Part shown: positions 19,419 to 28,359 of the stretch, piece after piece
Numbering within the stretch: position 1 is the stretch's first letter
Layout: every line of letters begins with the position of its first letter
From: JACTMZ01 sp044359955
GTDB taxonomy: Bacteria; Verrucomicrobiota; Verrucomicrobiia; Chthoniobacterales; JACTMZ01
Direction of reading: 5' to 3'
Length of the DNA: 64,000 nt
Assembly: GCA_044359955.1 (NCBI GenBank)
Contig: JBIKLF010000005.1
Location: forward strand, 62,001-126,000
The notes under the pieces: generated by a model
The model's input: the letters and a program-made list of their open reading frames with translations, nothing else
Database searches by the model: none
What the model was told of the DNA's origin: nothing
Program-made: the position numbers and the translations under genes

Positions 19419-20282
19419 TCACCCACCGTGAGAGCCGAACGTCCTGCCACCACCCGGGAGGCACCCGGCCAGACCCACCGAGCCTCGGTGCTCCGTCAAC
19501 TGGCCTCCTACATCTTTCTCACCCTCACCGTTCTGCTGGCTGCGGTCCCGCTCTGGGAAATCTCGGTGCGCGCCCTCTATCCCTCCGGCCCGGCCAGTGC
19601 CGCCGGCCTCGGCCACTTTTCCCGCTTGCTGGCCTCCACGGATTTCCTCCGCTGGCTGGGCAACTCACTTTTCGTCGCCCTGGCCGTCACGGTCGTCGGC
19701 GTCATTCTGGCCGCCACCGCCGGCTACGCCCTGTCGCGCTTCCATTTCCTCGGACGTCTTGCCGTGCTCAACAGCCTCCTCGTCACCCAGATCTTTCCCG
19801 CCACCCTGCTCCTGCTGCCGATCTTCCTTATTCTCGTGCAGCTCAAACTGATCAACACCTTCCTCGGACTCATCCTTGTTTACCTCGTGACCGTTCTGCC
19901 TTTTTGCGTCTGGCAGATGAAGAATTTTTATGACACTATTCCGGAAACAATCGAAGAGGCGGCGGCCATGGATGGCTGCACGCCAGCGCAGACTTTCCGG
20001 CGGGTCGTGCTGCCCATTTCGGCCCAGGGCCTGGCCGTGACCGCCTTGTTTTCCTTCGCCGCCGCGTGGAACGAATACGTCGTGGCGGCGATTCTCATGC
20101 AGGATTCCTCGAGGTTTACCCTGCCGGTCGGGCTGCGCCTGTTGCACAACGAGAGCATGGCCGGCGAAGCGGGCCTCTTCGCCGCAGGCGCGCTCCTCGT
20201 CACCCTGCCGGTTCTAGTCCTTTACCTCCTGCTCAGCCGCTTTCTTGTCGCGCGCGTCCAGGACATCTCACTGCGCAATTAA
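19419..20282 (+). CDS. malG: MalG-type ABC sugar transporter permease (no partner genes nearby)
   Basis: The protein has about 287 residues from a GTG at 19419, although the frame is open from a GTG at 19344. Six hydrophobic segments and the EAA loop EEAAAMDGCTPAQTFRRVVLPI identify a carbohydrate-uptake (CUT1) permease of the MalG kind, and WNEYVVAAILM is typical of its late loop. A working importer also needs MalF, MalE and MalK, and none is encoded in the window on either side. Divergence from two secreted amylases suggests maltodextrin uptake. Either the partner genes sit elsewhere or this is a leftover of a larger operon. Confidence 0.85.
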   Translation, partial: SPTVRAERPATTREAPGQTHRASVLRQLASYIFLTLTVLLAAVPLWEISVRALYPSGPASAAGLGHFSRLLASTDFLRWLGNSLFVALAVTVVGVILAATAGYALSRFHFLGRLAVLNSLLVTQIFPATLLLLPIFLILVQLKLINTFLGLILVYLVTVLPFCVWQMKNFYDTIPETIEEAAAMDGCTPAQTFRRVVLPISAQGLAVTALFSFAAAWNEYVVAAILMQDSSRFTLPVGLRLLHNESMAGEAGLFAAGALLVTLPVLVLYLLLSRFLVARVQDISLRN

Positions 20283-20299
20283 GCCGCGCTGCGCGCACG

Positions 20300-20662
20300 T
20301 CAATCGCCGCGGTAAATGCACCGCGAGGTCGGCGTCTCGTGGATGGCGATTTCGCTAAGATACGGCAATTGCGGTTTGAGTTCCCGCCACAGCCAACCCG
20401 CCAATTGTTCGAAAGTCGGATTTTCCAGACCCGGGATCTCATTGAGATAACGGTGGTCGAGTCGCGCGATGAGCGGCTTGACCACTTTGCTGATTTCCGC
20501 GTGGTCCATCAACCAGCCCGACTCCGCGCCGACGGGGCCCGCTGCCGAGACTTCCACTTGGTAGCTGTGGCCGTGCATCCGGGCGCATTGATGGTCGGGC
20601 GGCACGTTGGGCAGGGTGTGCGCGGCCTCGAAGTGGAAAATTTTGGTCAGCGTGATGTTCAT
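20300..20662 (-). CDS. queD: 6-carboxy-5,6,7,8-tetrahydropterin synthase
   Basis: The 120-residue protein is the QueD type of the PTPS family, converting 7,8-dihydroneopterin triphosphate to carboxytetrahydropterin on the route to preQ0. Zinc ligands are visible in FEAAHTLPN and RMHGHSYQVEV, the catalytic Cys in DHQCARMHGH, and the substrate-binding ENPTFEQLA and HETPTSRCIY near the end. MNITLTKIFHF is the natural start. It lies 40 bases downstream of queE on the same strand; folE2, which makes the pterin precursor, is divergent next door. Confidence 0.93.
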   Translation of the reverse strand: MNITLTKIFHFEAAHTLPNVPPDHQCARMHGHSYQVEVSAAGPVGAESGWLMDHAEISKVVKPLIARLDHRYLNEIPGLENPTFEQLAGWLWRELKPQLPYLSEIAIHETPTSRCIYRGD

Positions 20663-20702
20663 CGCTCTTCTTCTACCCCGCCGCCCGCCCCGCGGCAAAC
20701 GG

Positions 20703-21347
20703 TCAAACGCCCCGCGCCTTGGGCTCCCAGATGAACTTGTGCATCTGCAACTGGAAGCGCGCCGGCAATTGATCCTCCAGCATCCAGGCAACGATGTCGC
20801 TGGGGGCAATTTTTCCGAAGACCGGACTGAAAAGGACCGCCCGCACTTTGCCGGCCAAGCCGTGCTCCCGCATCATGCCCCGCGCCCACTCGTAATCCTC
20901 CCGTGACCCGAGCACGAACTTCACTTCGTCGCGGTCCGTGAGTTGCGCGATATTCGCGTAAAGATTGCGCGCGCATTCCCCGCTCGACGGCGTTTTCAGG
21001 TCCATGATGCGGTGGACCCGCGGGTCGACCGCCGAAATATCGTGCGCTCCCGAAGTCTCCAGCAACACGGTGAAACCCGCCGCGCAGAGCATGGCCAACA
21101 GCGGCACACAGGCCGGCTGCAGGAGCGGTTCACCCCCGGTCACCTCGACCAGCGGACACCCGAAGAGCCGCACGGCCGCCACAATCTCGTCGAGCGGCAT
21201 CTTTTTTCCCTCATAGAAGGCATACTCGGTATCACAGTAGGTGCAGCGCAGGTCGCAAAAGGTCAGGCGGACAAAAACGCAAGGCAGCCCGGCCCAGGTA
21301 CTCTCGCCCTGCACCGACTGGTAGATTTCGTTGACCGTGAGCTTCAT
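20703..21347 (-). CDS. queE: 7-carboxy-7-deazaguanine synthase
   Basis: This 214-residue radical SAM enzyme contracts the carboxytetrahydropterin ring to 7-carboxy-7-deazaguanine. The cluster motif is CDLRCTYCDTEYAF, the classical CX3CX2C. VNEIYQSVQGESTWAG at the N-terminus and VTGGEPLLQ are QueE signatures. The start is at the ATG preceding KLTVNEI; an upstream ATG at 21386 would add 13 unlikely residues. It forms a unit with queD. queC and queF, needed for the next steps, are not in the window. Confidence 0.93.
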   Translation of the reverse strand: MKLTVNEIYQSVQGESTWAGLPCVFVRLTFCDLRCTYCDTEYAFYEGKKMPLDEIVAAVRLFGCPLVEVTGGEPLLQPACVPLLAMLCAAGFTVLLETSGAHDISAVDPRVHRIMDLKTPSSGECARNLYANIAQLTDRDEVKFVLGSREDYEWARGMMREHGLAGKVRAVLFSPVFGKIAPSDIVAWMLEDQLPARFQLQMHKFIWEPKARGV

Positions 21348-21438
21348 TGCCGCGGACAGCTTAGCCGCGACGAGCCGCGCGGCCAACCGGACAATTCACT
21401 TTTGCCCCGCGGCGCGAATCAGCGTAAGTTCACCGCTC

Positions 21439-22239
21439 ATGAAGCACCCGGAGGACACCGCAGCCACCCTGCTCGACACCCAAAGCGAGTCCGACCACCG
21501 CCGCATCGTCATCGACCGCGTCGGGGTCAAGAACCTCCGCTTCCCCATCCAGGTTGCCGTCGGCCCCGGCGCCCCGCAAAGCACCATCGCCACCGTGCAG
21601 CTCACCGTCGAGCTGCCCCAGGAGTTCAAAGGCACCCACATGAGCCGCTTTCTCGAGGTCCTCCAGGCCCACGGTCCCGTCTTGCACCCCGAGGACATCG
21701 AAAATCTCTTGCGCTCGCTCATCGACCGGCTGCACAGCAAGCGGGCCCATCTCGAGTTCGAGTTCCCTTTTTTCCTCGAGAAAAAGGCGCCCGTCACCGG
21801 CGCACCCGGTCTGGTTGACTACACCGCGCGCTTCACCGCGACGGCCGGCCACGAGAGCCACGACCTCGTCACCACCGTGGTGGCCAATGTCACCACCTTG
21901 TGTCCCTGCTCCAAAGCGATCAGCACCAGCGGTGCGCACAATCAACGCGGGCAAGTCACCCTTTGTTTGCGCTCCCAACGTCCGTTGCCGCTGCCCGAAA
22001 TGGTCTCCCTCATCGAACGCTCGGCCAGCAGCGAACTCTACAGCGTGCTGAAACGCCCGGACGAAAAGGCGGTGACCGAACGCGCCTACGCCAATCCGGT
22101 TTTTGTCGAGGACCTCGTGCGCAACATCGCCTCCCAAGTCATCGCCGACCCCCGCATCACGTGGTGGCGGGTCGAAGCGGAAAACTTCGAGAGCATCCAC
22201 AACCACAACGCCTACGCCATGGTTGAGAAACACGCATGA
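21439..22239 (+). CDS. folE2: GTP cyclohydrolase FolE2 (type IB)
   Basis: The 266-residue protein converts GTP to dihydroneopterin triphosphate, feeding folate and queuosine synthesis. VGVKNLRFPI, FKGTHMSRFLEVL, the metal/catalytic cysteine in TTLCPCSKAIS and NQRGQV are typical of the FolE2 (COG1469) family, which is unrelated in sequence to FolE and works with metals other than zinc. Its position beside queD and queE argues for service to the deazaguanine route. Its last four bases overlap the start of the D,D-carboxypeptidase gene (ATGA). Confidence 0.94.
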   Translation: MKHPEDTAATLLDTQSESDHRRIVIDRVGVKNLRFPIQVAVGPGAPQSTIATVQLTVELPQEFKGTHMSRFLEVLQAHGPVLHPEDIENLLRSLIDRLHSKRAHLEFEFPFFLEKKAPVTGAPGLVDYTARFTATAGHESHDLVTTVVANVTTLCPCSKAISTSGAHNQRGQVTLCLRSQRPLPLPEMVSLIERSASSELYSVLKRPDEKAVTERAYANPVFVEDLVRNIASQVIADPRITWWRVEAENFESIHNHNAYAMVEKHA

Positions 22240-23129
22240 AACCCGCCATCCTGCTCGTTCCCCTCCTCTTCCTCGCCGGTTGCGCGACCTCACCCCGTGA
22301 AGTCCGCCGCGCCAGCCCGGCCACCTCACCCGTGGCCGCGGCGCCGAGCCATGCGCCGGTCTGGCCGGCCAATGCCCCCGGCCTGGCTGCGCAGTCGGCC
22401 ATCATGATCGATGCGCGCAGCGGAGAGGTCCTTTTCCAAAAAAATGCCGACGCACGCCGGGTGCCGGCCAGCACGCAAAAACTCCTCACCGCCTTGCTGG
22501 TCAGCCGCCGCGGCAACCTCGATGCACTGGTCACCGTCGCACCCGAAGACACGCGCGTCGAACCGACCCGCCTGGGTCTCCGGGCCGGCGAACGCTACAC
22601 GCGGCGCGACCTTCTTCAATCCATCATGGTGAAAAGTTCGAATGACGCCTGTGCCGCGCTGGCCCGCGACCACAGCGGCTCCGAAGCGGCCTTCACCGAC
22701 CATATGAACCGCGCCGCGTGGTCACTCGGGGCGCGGAGTTCCCATTTCGCCAACAGCCACGGCCTGCCAGCCAGCCAATTTTCCACCGCCCGCGACATCG
22801 CGCGCATCGCTTTCCTCGCCTACCGCGATCCGACCCTGCGCCGCATGATGCAGCAACGCATCGTCTTCTTCCGTCACAACACCGGGCGCATCACGCGCCT
22901 CGAGGCAACCAACAAATTGCTCGGTCGCTCGTCCGCTTACAACGGGATGAAAACCGGCTACACCAACGCCGCCGGACGCTGCCTGGTCTCGAGCGGACGC
23001 CTCAACGGCCGTGAGGTCATCCTCGTGCAGCTCGGCAGCAAAACGAGATACATCTTTGACGACGCCCAGCGGCTCATGGCCTGGTCCGGCCGCGGCACCT
23101 CCGGCGACACATCCTACGCGACCTTCTGA
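22236..23129 (+). CDS. D-alanyl-D-alanine carboxypeptidase-like lipoprotein (peptidase S11 / PBP5 type)
   Basis: The 297-residue protein has a lipobox LFLAGC with Cys16, so it should be lipid-anchored, unlike PBP5, which uses a C-terminal amphipathic helix. The three penicillin-binding motifs are present: S79-x-x-K82 (ASTQK), SSN at about 134-136 (VKSSNDAC) and KTG (GMKTGYTNAAG). GTAGRC-like NAAGRCLVSSG completes the S11 fold. The C-terminal PBP5 beta domain is absent. It would trim the terminal D-Ala of peptidoglycan stem peptides in the periplasm. The ATGA overlap with folE2 couples it to a pterin gene with no obvious functional link. Confidence 0.92.
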   Translation: MKPAILLVPLLFLAGCATSPREVRRASPATSPVAAAPSHAPVWPANAPGLAAQSAIMIDARSGEVLFQKNADARRVPASTQKLLTALLVSRRGNLDALVTVAPEDTRVEPTRLGLRAGERYTRRDLLQSIMVKSSNDACAALARDHSGSEAAFTDHMNRAAWSLGARSSHFANSHGLPASQFSTARDIARIAFLAYRDPTLRRMMQQRIVFFRHNTGRITRLEATNKLLGRSSAYNGMKTGYTNAAGRCLVSSGRLNGREVILVQLGSKTRYIFDDAQRLMAWSGRGTSGDTSYATF

Positions 23130-23162
23130 CCGGTCATTTCGCGCGATGTGGTTGCCGCACCG

Positions 23163-24260
23163 CTAAAGTTTGGAGACGACAAATTCCGCAGTCTGACGCG
23201 CCGCCGCGGGATGGCTGACCTTGAGCAAATTTTCCCGCCAGCGCGTCCACTCGGACCCGCCATTTTCCAGCAGTGCACGCTGCACCGTCCCGATGATTTT
23301 TTCGGGAGTCGTCGCCAACGCGCCCGCGCCGATCTCGGCCAGCAGCGTCACATTGCCTTCCTCCTGCCCCGCGACCACGTGGCTGATGATCATGGGGCGC
23401 GCGATGGCCAGCGTCTCCTGCACGATTGCCCCGCCCGCTTTGCCGATGAAAAGATGACTTTCGGCCAACAACTCCGGCATGCGGTCGGTCCAGCCAAGGA
23501 GGCTGAAGGCGCCGACCGGCAGATCGAGCCGTTTCAAAAACCCGTGCAGATGCTGGTGCCGCCCGGTCACCACGGTCAACTCGACGCCCGGCAACGCGGT
23601 CAGCCCCCGCACCACCGCCGAAACCGTGCGGCGACTGGCCGAGGGCAGATAAAGAATTTTCCAAGGCGGCCCCGGCGGCAATGGCCGGCGCGCCAACTCT
23701 TCGAAACGCGGACTGACCGGAAAACCGAGCACGACAATTTTCTCCGGCGGTGTGCCGCCTTGCGTCATGGCCTCGCGCGTCGGCTCATTGGCCACGAGGA
23801 CCCAATCGGCCGGGGCGAGGTTCCAGACGCGGTTGATCACGATGGAGTCGGTCACCACCATGAAATGCGGACAGACCGGCACCTCGCCGCCCTTCATCAG
23901 CTCGCTGATCAAATAGCTGTAAACCGGATAAGTCGTCATGACCGCCGCCGGTTTTTTCTCGCGCAGCAAATCCCGGAGGGCTGCTTTGAGATTGCCCAGC
24001 GTCGGCAACGTCCAATCGAAGACCGGAGTTTTGTCATAAAGCCAGAAAAAGGCTTTCCACGTCACCGGCACGCGCTGGATGGAGAAATTGTAGGCCACTT
24101 GCAGGGTCTTCGAAGCGCGAGGGTTGACCTCGACATAGGGATCGTGGACCTCGGTGTCGTAACCGCCGATGGCCTCGAAGGCGTCGCGCACATTGCGTGC
24201 CGCCGAGTTGTGGCCGTCACCGAAACCGGTGGTGAAAATGAGGATTTTTTGGCGACTCAT
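23163..24260 (-). CDS. MGDG synthase/UgtP-type diacylglycerol glycosyltransferase
   Basis: The 365-residue protein resembles the GT28 glycosyltransferases that transfer glucose or galactose to diacylglycerol. The N-terminal GFGDGHNSAARNVRDAF and TTYPVYSYLI belong to the MGDG_synth domain, PHFMVVTDSIVINRVW is the following conserved block, and the C-terminal nucleotide-sugar site contains GKAGGAIVQETLA and HVVAGQEEGN. No membrane helix is seen; it should sit at the inner face of the cytoplasmic membrane. It ends the long lipid-related minus-strand run, five bases after the TPR gene. MurG is a distant relative, but a genuine murG is present at 54-55 kb. Confidence 0.87.
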   Translation of the reverse strand: MSRQKILIFTTGFGDGHNSAARNVRDAFEAIGGYDTEVHDPYVEVNPRASKTLQVAYNFSIQRVPVTWKAFFWLYDKTPVFDWTLPTLGNLKAALRDLLREKKPAAVMTTYPVYSYLISELMKGGEVPVCPHFMVVTDSIVINRVWNLAPADWVLVANEPTREAMTQGGTPPEKIVVLGFPVSPRFEELARRPLPPGPPWKILYLPSASRRTVSAVVRGLTALPGVELTVVTGRHQHLHGFLKRLDLPVGAFSLLGWTDRMPELLAESHLFIGKAGGAIVQETLAIARPMIISHVVAGQEEGNVTLLAEIGAGALATTPEKIIGTVQRALLENGGSEWTRWRENLLKVSHPAAARQTAEFVVSKL

Positions 24261-24265
24261 GGAGA

Positions 24266-25039
24266 TTACAACTGGCGGAGGGATTCCTTGGCGCGGCTCT
24301 GGGCTCCCGCATCATCGCGGCTGCGCTGGGGCAAGCTGATCGCCTTCTGCAGCTCCCGCCGCGCATCATCTTTGCGCCCTACCGTAAGATAAGCCCGCCC
24401 GAGTTCGGCGTGGAAAAGAGCGTTGCCAGGTTCCAGTTCCACCGCTTTCTGCAGGCAGCGGACGGCCTCCTCGTTGCTGGCCGGCGGCATTTTGCCGTAG
24501 ATGGCCTCGGCCATGACGCGAAGCAAGGCATTGAGGTTGGCAATTTCGTAGTTCCACCGCCCGAGAACGTGCCACCCGAGAGCGTAGCGGGGGTCGAGTT
24601 TGACCGCTTCGGCCGACTCGGATCTGACCACACTCGAGAGCTCCAACCGCCGGCGCGACTCGCTGTAAAAAGCCAGGCGGCCTGCCGCGATAGCGAGCGT
24701 GACCCGCGCGGCCGGATCCCGTGGCGCCAAGTCTTTCGCTTTCCGGGCCGTCTCGTAGCCGAGGGTAGCCAACCGCAACCTTTCCGCGCGCGATGGGGCG
24801 TCCAAGACCATCTCGACATACTGTTTGGCCATCTTGCGCTGCAGCGCCGCATCACCCGGTCGCTGGGCGGCGGCTTTTTGGTAGGCAGCCAGAGCCTCGG
24901 CCGACTTGAACTGGCGATCGAGGCTGTCGCCCTGCTCGATCCATTCCGCAGCACCATGAACGCTCGATACCGCGGCCCAGACCACGGCGGCACAAAGTAT
25001 CGTCCTCACTTGGCGAAAAGATAATGCGAGACGATCCAT
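24266..25039 (-). CDS. Exported tetratricopeptide-repeat protein
   Basis: The 257-residue protein starts at the ATG at 25039, inside the 3' end of the upstream methyltransferase gene (34-base overlap). A signal peptide is visible (TILCAAVVWAAVSSVHGA). TPR-like helices follow, with clear repeats near AEALAAYQKAAAQRPGDAALQRK, ALGWHVLGRWNY and CLQKAVELEPGNALFHAELGRAYL. TPR proteins act as scaffolds, and placement between a fatty-acid methyltransferase and a glycolipid synthase suggests a periplasmic partner in envelope assembly. No specific function can be claimed. Confidence 0.8.
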   Translation of the reverse strand: MDRLALSFRQVRTILCAAVVWAAVSSVHGAAEWIEQGDSLDRQFKSAEALAAYQKAAAQRPGDAALQRKMAKQYVEMVLDAPSRAERLRLATLGYETARKAKDLAPRDPAARVTLAIAAGRLAFYSESRRRLELSSVVRSESAEAVKLDPRYALGWHVLGRWNYEIANLNALLRVMAEAIYGKMPPASNEEAVRCLQKAVELEPGNALFHAELGRAYLTVGRKDDARRELQKAISLPQRSRDDAGAQSRAKESLRQL

Positions 25040-26037
25040 TCCTCGCCGTAGCGGTAACCCCAAAGTCCCGCGCACGCCATGAAAAACACACGCCAATAGA
25101 CCCGCCACTTGGTCACATTCTCCGCACCGTAAGTTGCAGTGAGGATCGGCGTGATCTCCGCCTCGTGGCGGTCCATGTTGGCCAGCCAAGCCTCGGAGGT
25201 CCTGGCGTAGTGCGTGCCGTTGACGCACCAATGATCCCGCAAGTTCAGGTCATCCTGGAAATAGGTCAGCAAATCATCCGACGGCATCGTCCCGCCCTCG
25301 AAAAAATACCGCGTGATCCAGTCGCTCGGATCCGTGCCCTCGAAATGGTAAGCCAACGAGCGGTGGGTGAAAATATGCACGAAGAGCAGCCCGCCCGGCT
25401 TCATCCACGACGCGACCTTGCGCAGCAGGAGTTCGTAATTCTTCATGTGCTCGAACATCTCGACCGACACCACGCGGTCGAATTCCCCGTGCGGCAGATC
25501 CAACTCCGCCACATTGGCCGTGTGGATTTCCACATTGCCCAACCCCCGCCGCGCCGCCTCGCCCATGATGTATTCTTTCTGCGTGCGCGAGTTGGAAACC
25601 CCGAGAATCCGCGAGTTCGGATACTTCTCCGCCATCCACAAGGTCAGCGATCCCCACCCGCAACCCAACTCCAACACGCGCTGGCCGTCCTCCAACTTCG
25701 CCCGCTCACAACTCAGCGCCAGCATCGCCTCCTCCGATTCCGCGAAGGTCGTGTGCCGCCCGGACCACAGCCCGCTACTGTATTTCATGCGCGGACCGAG
25801 CACGTATTTGAAAAATTCCGTCGGCACTTCGTAATGCTGCTCGTTCGCCTCCCGTGTCTTCACCGCGATCGGCAGGGACTTCAGCTCGCGCACAAAATCC
25901 ATCAACGCCTTCTGCTGCGCCTCCACCCCGCCGCGGTTCTCGTCCTTCAGCTTGCGCGCCAACAACTGATGGATCCCCGCCCGGATGACAAAATCCGGCA
26001 GCATCCCTTTCTCCAAAATGCGGTCGAGAACACTCAT
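25006..26037 (-). CDS. Cyclopropane-fatty-acid-synthase-like SAM methyltransferase (second paralog)
   Basis: The 343-residue protein carries the SAM site VLELGCGWGSLTLWMAEKYP and the Cfa-type segments QHYEVPTEFFKYVLGPRMKYSSGLW and SVEMFEHMKNYELLLRKVASW. Both are typical of COG2230 enzymes, which add a methyl or methylene group across acyl double bonds in membrane phospholipids. It is clearly divergent from the longer Cfa at 26935-28173, and the end (GYRYGEEWIVSHYLFAK) differs from classical Cfa. Two such enzymes in one run suggest different substrates or successive modifications. A palindromic repeat separates it from the DUF1295 gene. Confidence 0.85.
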   Translation of the reverse strand: MSVLDRILEKGMLPDFVIRAGIHQLLARKLKDENRGGVEAQQKALMDFVRELKSLPIAVKTREANEQHYEVPTEFFKYVLGPRMKYSSGLWSGRHTTFAESEEAMLALSCERAKLEDGQRVLELGCGWGSLTLWMAEKYPNSRILGVSNSRTQKEYIMGEAARRGLGNVEIHTANVAELDLPHGEFDRVVSVEMFEHMKNYELLLRKVASWMKPGGLLFVHIFTHRSLAYHFEGTDPSDWITRYFFEGGTMPSDDLLTYFQDDLNLRDHWCVNGTHYARTSEAWLANMDRHEAEITPILTATYGAENVTKWRVYWRVFFMACAGLWGYRYGEEWIVSHYLFAK

Positions 26038-26050
26038 GGCGTCCTCCCCC

Positions 26051-26116
26051 GGTAGGAACGGTCGCCGCGGCGACCGTCCGCTGCCCTTGTAGCGGCGCCG
26101 TCCTCGGCGCCGATCG
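26051..26116. repeat. Two tagged hairpins between lipid genes
   Basis: The left part is GGTAGGA plus ACGGTCGCC-GC-GGCGACCGT. The right part is TGTAGC-GGCGCC-GTCCTC-GGCGCC-GATCG, one base different from the element after rnd. The two tag classes are side by side in the same orientation. Confidence 0.8.
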
Positions 26117-26134
26117 TTATACGTTCAGCCCCCA

Positions 26135-26938
26135 TCATCCCCTCCGCACAAACCAAGGAAAAAACGCGTTCACCGTCCGCTGATACTCCCGGTAATCCTC
26201 GCCCCGCGACCGCACCGCATGCTCCTCGGTTGCCTTGATCCCCGTCACTTTGGTCAAAAATAAATACATCAGGGCCGGAGCATAAACCGCCATCCACCCG
26301 CCCGGCGAGCCCAGCGCGTAGATAAAATACGCGACCCAGACCAGCCATTCGCAAAAGTAATTCGGATGACGCGAATAGTTCCACAACCCGACCCGGCAGG
26401 TTTTCCCCTTGTTAGCCGAATCCGACCGGAACCGGTTCAGCTGCGCATCGGCCGCCGATTCCCCCAGCATGGCCAGCAGCCACAACGCCGCTCCCACATA
26501 CTCGAAAACCCCCAGCCCCGGCGCCCCGTTGATAAAGACAAATACAAACGGCACGCTCAGCAGCGCGATGAGAACCCCCTGCGCCTCGAAAAACCCGAAG
26601 AACATGGCCCACGTGTGGTTCGGGAACTGTTGCCGCAGCGCCGCATAGCGCCCGTCCTCCTCCGGATGGTGCTTGGCCACGCGGATCCACAAATACGTCC
26701 CCAGCCGCGCCGCCCAGATTGTCACCATCAACACGAGCACGAAACTGCGCGTGACGTCCCCACCGCCCAAGACAGCGCAGGCCAAGGCCACGGGAATGAA
26801 TCCGTAGGACCAGAAAATGTCGACGATCCCCGCGTTGTTCAGCACGCGGGAAATCACCCACACCCCCGCCATCATGACCATCGGAATGGCCAGCGCGAAG
26901 GCCATCAACCGCCAGAACTCCGCCCACTCCGGCATCAT
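26135..26938 (-). CDS. DUF1295 membrane protein (steroid 5-alpha-reductase-like fold)
   Basis: The 267-residue protein has six to seven hydrophobic helices. Near the C-terminus it has the family signature LWNYSRHPNYFCEWLVW, in which the NYSRHPNY block is thought to bind NADPH in related reductases and isoprenylcysteine methyltransferases. The ATG at 26938 overlaps the stop of the upstream cfa gene (ATGA), so the two are translationally coupled. DUF1295 proteins often accompany Cfa-type enzymes and are suspected to reduce unsaturated or methylenated lipids. The activity is inferred, not shown. Confidence 0.87.
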   Translation of the reverse strand: MMPEWAEFWRLMAFALAIPMVMMAGVWVISRVLNNAGIVDIFWSYGFIPVALACAVLGGGDVTRSFVLVLMVTIWAARLGTYLWIRVAKHHPEEDGRYAALRQQFPNHTWAMFFGFFEAQGVLIALLSVPFVFVFINGAPGLGVFEYVGAALWLLAMLGESAADAQLNRFRSDSANKGKTCRVGLWNYSRHPNYFCEWLVWVAYFIYALGSPGGWMAVYAPALMYLFLTKVTGIKATEEHAVRSRGEDYREYQRTVNAFFPWFVRRG

Positions 26939-28173
26939 GAGCACCCCCGATTCAGACCCGTCGAAAAATCGAGCGTCTCATTGTCCGCCCGCGTGTAAAT
27001 GGCCTGCACCACGCTGATGTGACGCGTGGCAAACGCCGCCTCGCAATACGCGAGGTAGTAGTCCCACTTGCGGAGGAACGTCTCGTCGAACCCCTGCGCC
27101 CGCACTGCAGCGAGCACACGATGGAAATTCTCCCGCCAGACATGCAGGGTCCGCGCGTAATACGGTCCCATGTCGTCCAAATCATGCAGGAACAAATCCC
27201 CCGTGCGATTCAGCGCCGTGTTGACCCGCCCAATGCTGTTGAGTAGCGAGCCCGGGAAAACATGCCGCTGAATAAAATCCACCCCGCGCCGCAACACCTC
27301 GTATTGCGCATCCGGACACGTGATGTATTGCAACCCGAGCAGCCCCTTGCGCTGGAGCAAGCGGTGGCACTGCGCGAAATACCCTTCGAGGTATTTGTCC
27401 CCCACCGCCTCGAGCATCTCGATGGAGGCAATCTTGTCGAACTGCCCGGTCAGCTCCCGGTAGTCGGTCAGCCGCAGATCGATCTGGTCGTTCAACCCCG
27501 CCGCCGCGATCCGCCGCGAGGCCTCGTCGAACTGCGCCGGCGAGATCGTCACCGTGGTAACCCGGCATCCGAAATTTTGCGCCGCGTGCATAGAAAACCC
27601 GCCCCACCCGCTCCCGATCTCCAGCACATGATCCGACGGCTGCAACCGCAGCTTGCGGCAGAGCACATCGTATTTGCGCACCTGCGCCTGCTCCAGTGTC
27701 GCGCCCGGCTGATCCCAATACGCCGCCGAATACGTCATGGTCGGATCCAACCACAGCGCGAAGAACTCGTTGCTCAGATCGTAGTGCTCTTGGATATTCC
27801 GCCGGCTGGTCCGCCGGCTGTTCGGCCGCAGCTGGTGCGCCACCTTGTGCGCGAAATTCATCAGCCCGATCCGCAAGTCCGTCCGCCCCGATCCCTCCAG
27901 CACCGTCGACTCGTCGGCATTGCGGATAAACCACGCAATCACCCCGACCAAATCCTCCGTCTCCCACAACCCGTCCATATACGCCTCCCCAAACCCGACC
28001 GGCCCGTAAAGCACGCACGTCCGGAAAAATTCCACGTCCTTGACCCGAATCTCCGCCCGCGGCTCCTCCCCCACCCCCCCGAAGACCTTCTCGCTCCCGT
28101 CCGGCAAAACCACCCGCAACCAGCCGCACTGCATACCGGAAAGCACGGAAAAGAGGATCGACTTAAAATTCAT
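26935..28173 (-). CDS. cfa: Cyclopropane-fatty-acyl-phospholipid synthase family methyltransferase
   Basis: The 412-residue protein has the full Cfa organisation: N-terminal lipid-binding part (GEAYMDGLWETEDLVGVIAWF), the conserved NIQEHYDLSNEFFALWLDPTMTYSAAYW, the SAM-binding VLEIGSGWGGFSMHAA and the late block SIEMLEAVGDKYLEGYFAQC. It uses SAM to convert acyl double bonds in phospholipids into cyclopropane or methyl-branched groups. The start MNFKSILFSVL at 28173 is preferred over upstream codons. It is coupled to DUF1295 by an ATGA overlap and was presumably contiguous with DUF1365 before a vapBC pair came to lie between them. Confidence 0.92.
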   Translation of the reverse strand: MNFKSILFSVLSGMQCGWLRVVLPDGSEKVFGGVGEEPRAEIRVKDVEFFRTCVLYGPVGFGEAYMDGLWETEDLVGVIAWFIRNADESTVLEGSGRTDLRIGLMNFAHKVAHQLRPNSRRTSRRNIQEHYDLSNEFFALWLDPTMTYSAAYWDQPGATLEQAQVRKYDVLCRKLRLQPSDHVLEIGSGWGGFSMHAAQNFGCRVTTVTISPAQFDEASRRIAAAGLNDQIDLRLTDYRELTGQFDKIASIEMLEAVGDKYLEGYFAQCHRLLQRKGLLGLQYITCPDAQYEVLRRGVDFIQRHVFPGSLLNSIGRVNTALNRTGDLFLHDLDDMGPYYARTLHVWRENFHRVLAAVRAQGFDETFLRKWDYYLAYCEAAFATRHISVVQAIYTRADNETLDFSTGLNRGCS

Positions 28174-28269
28174 CACGCGAAGCGGCAATATACATCTTCC
28201 ACCGGCGCGGCGAAAGCAGGTTTGCACCGATTGATCTAGCAGGCTGCGACGGCTAAACCTTCCGTGTCG

Positions 28270-28359
28270 ATGCGGAAACTGCTCCTCACCAGCGCCCTGC
28301 TCTTGGCAGCAGCGCGAAGGTCAAGCCTCGCGCCTCGGTGGGGAGCGACGTTGACGTGA
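28270..28359 (+). pseudogene. Truncated signal-peptide stub
   Basis: An ATG at 28270 opens a 29-codon frame beginning MRKLLLTSALLLAAA, a good Sec signal peptide, but the frame then turns into Arg/Ser-rich sequence and stops within the 3' end of the convergent vapC gene. It looks like the 5' end of an exported protein gene cut off at the edge of the vapBC module. Confidence 0.35.

Noticed and set aside
21348..21438. preQ1 riboswitch between queE and folE2
   Set aside because: The 91-base divergent gap shows no H-type pseudoknot pattern or A-rich tail; the deazaguanine genes here are not preceded by a recognisable aptamer.
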